NCBI RefSeq assembly: GCF_030936135.1
Contig: NC_082603.1
Location: 25,634,880-25,698,879, forward strand
Direction of reading: 5' to 3'
Length of the DNA: 64,000 nucleotides
Source: Gavia stellata
Lineage: Eukaryota; Chordata; Aves; Gaviiformes; Gaviidae
Translations under genes and position numbers: made by a program
Notes under the pieces: generated by a model
The model's input: the letters and a program-made list of their open reading frames with translations, nothing else
What the model was told of the DNA's origin: nothing
Databases searched by the model: none
Part shown: positions 63,385-64,000 of the stretch, in pieces
Position numbering within the stretch: the first letter of the stretch is position 1
Layout: each line of letters opens with the position of its first letter

Positions 63385-63500
63385 TGCCCACAGGTAAGTA
63401 GGCTGGAACAAATATGTGTTGTGTACATACATATATTCTGATACCCATATAGCCTATTACCACTTTCAGACCAGCAAATATTTGCATGGCAAGTTACTAT
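63385..63500 (-). repeat. Dispersed repeat, copy 2 (-), downstream of NASP
   Basis: Inverted relative of 59825-59940; the identical 25-base core is at 63448-63472. The two copies lie about 3.6 kb apart in opposite orientation and bracket the 3' part of NASP. Confidence 0.6.
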
Positions 63501-63532
63501 GCCAAGATACAAGAGCAAGAAGCTGCAAGCCA

Positions 63533-63538
63533 TTTATT
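63533..63538 (-). terminator. Possible poly(A) signal of a convergent minus-strand neighbour
   Basis: TTTATT on + reads AATAAA on -. The sequence from here to the window end is GC-rich and open over long stretches on the minus strand, as a terminal exon might be. In human the next gene, CCDC17, is convergent with NASP, but I recognise none of its protein here. Confidence 0.25.
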
Positions 63539-64000
63539 GAACACCCAGCATGGCCTTGAGTGCGGAGGAGGAAATACCGCTGTGGGTTTTGCTGGTCCTG
63601 GAGCTGAGCTGTAAACACTTCTTGTCAGGCTTCTAGGAAGGGCTTGCAGTGGGGACGTGCCCCAGGGAGAGAGCTGTAGGGAGAGGGAGAAAACCAAAGT
63701 GATTGTGTCCCCCCGGCTCGCAGGCTGCCCAGTGAACAGGATGAAACAACTCTGCTGTGTGTGGGCATGGCCCTGGGGTGAGGAGCAGCCTGAAGTGGAG
63801 GCTGAGCTGTGGGGCTCGGTGGCTGCTGGCTTTAGGCTCTGCCTGGTGCTGCCCATCCCCTCCCTGCCTGCTCTTGCTGCTGCCAAAATGCCCAGAGCCT
63901 CTCTGGGCCAAGGAGGGACCCCATGTTTCCCCCCCCACTCCAGCACTGTGGGGCCCCAGTGGTAATTATGCAGCTGGTCCAAAGCCCCCTCATCTGCAGC

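Larger units (their letters stand above)
62600..64000. other. GC-richer region downstream of NASP, no coding exon confirmed
   Basis: Contains dispersed-repeat copy 2 and a possible minus-strand poly(A) signal. Open frames of about 100-160 codons exist on both strands from 63500 on, but none shows recognisable protein sequence or good splice sites. Confidence 0.4.

Overview
This is an amniote nuclear genome window, most likely a sauropsid (turtle, crocodilian or bird). It has spliced genes with GT-AG introns, CpG-island promoters, degraded CR1 LINE 3' ends and MIR-type SINE pieces. The gene order MMACHC > < PRDX1, AKR1A1 >, NASP > matches the conserved block on human 1p34.1. Four protein genes were read exon by exon. 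All exon phases agree, and the three genes wholly inside the window give complete frames: PRDX1 199 aa, AKR1A1 327 aa and NASP 735 aa.

Layout. 1-2547: last three coding exons of MMACHC (+); exon 1 lies upstream of the window. 2548-9375: A/T-rich non-coding sequence, probably including the MMACHC 3'UTR. 9376-11640: an unrecognised minus-strand locus with a CpG-island promoter, a convincing 52-codon terminal coding exon and a phase-compatible chain of candidate internal exons. I could not name it, and it is the main unknown here. 13.4-21.14 kb: PRDX1 (-), with a TATA box, an NRF2-type antioxidant response element and a CpG island. 25.1-47.5 kb: AKR1A1 (+), with a CpG island carrying a 19-bp duplicated TATA unit. 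49.9-62.6 kb: NASP (+), with a large CpG island carrying ZNF143/SBS-like repeats, E2F sites and an 18-bp E-box palindrome. 62.6-64.0 kb: intergenic, with a possible minus-strand poly(A) signal that could mark the 3' end of a convergent neighbour.

The four named genes do not form one pathway. MMACHC processes cobalamin in the cytosol. PRDX1 is a thiol peroxidase. AKR1A1 is an NADPH aldehyde reductase. NASP is an H3-H4 / linker-histone chaperone. PRDX1 and AKR1A1 share a redox/detoxification theme, and their divergent promoters lie about 4.3 kb apart. Intron composition follows transcription direction: A/C-rich on + over PRDX1, T/G-rich on + over AKR1A1. Homology calls rest on remembered family sequences; no database search was run.
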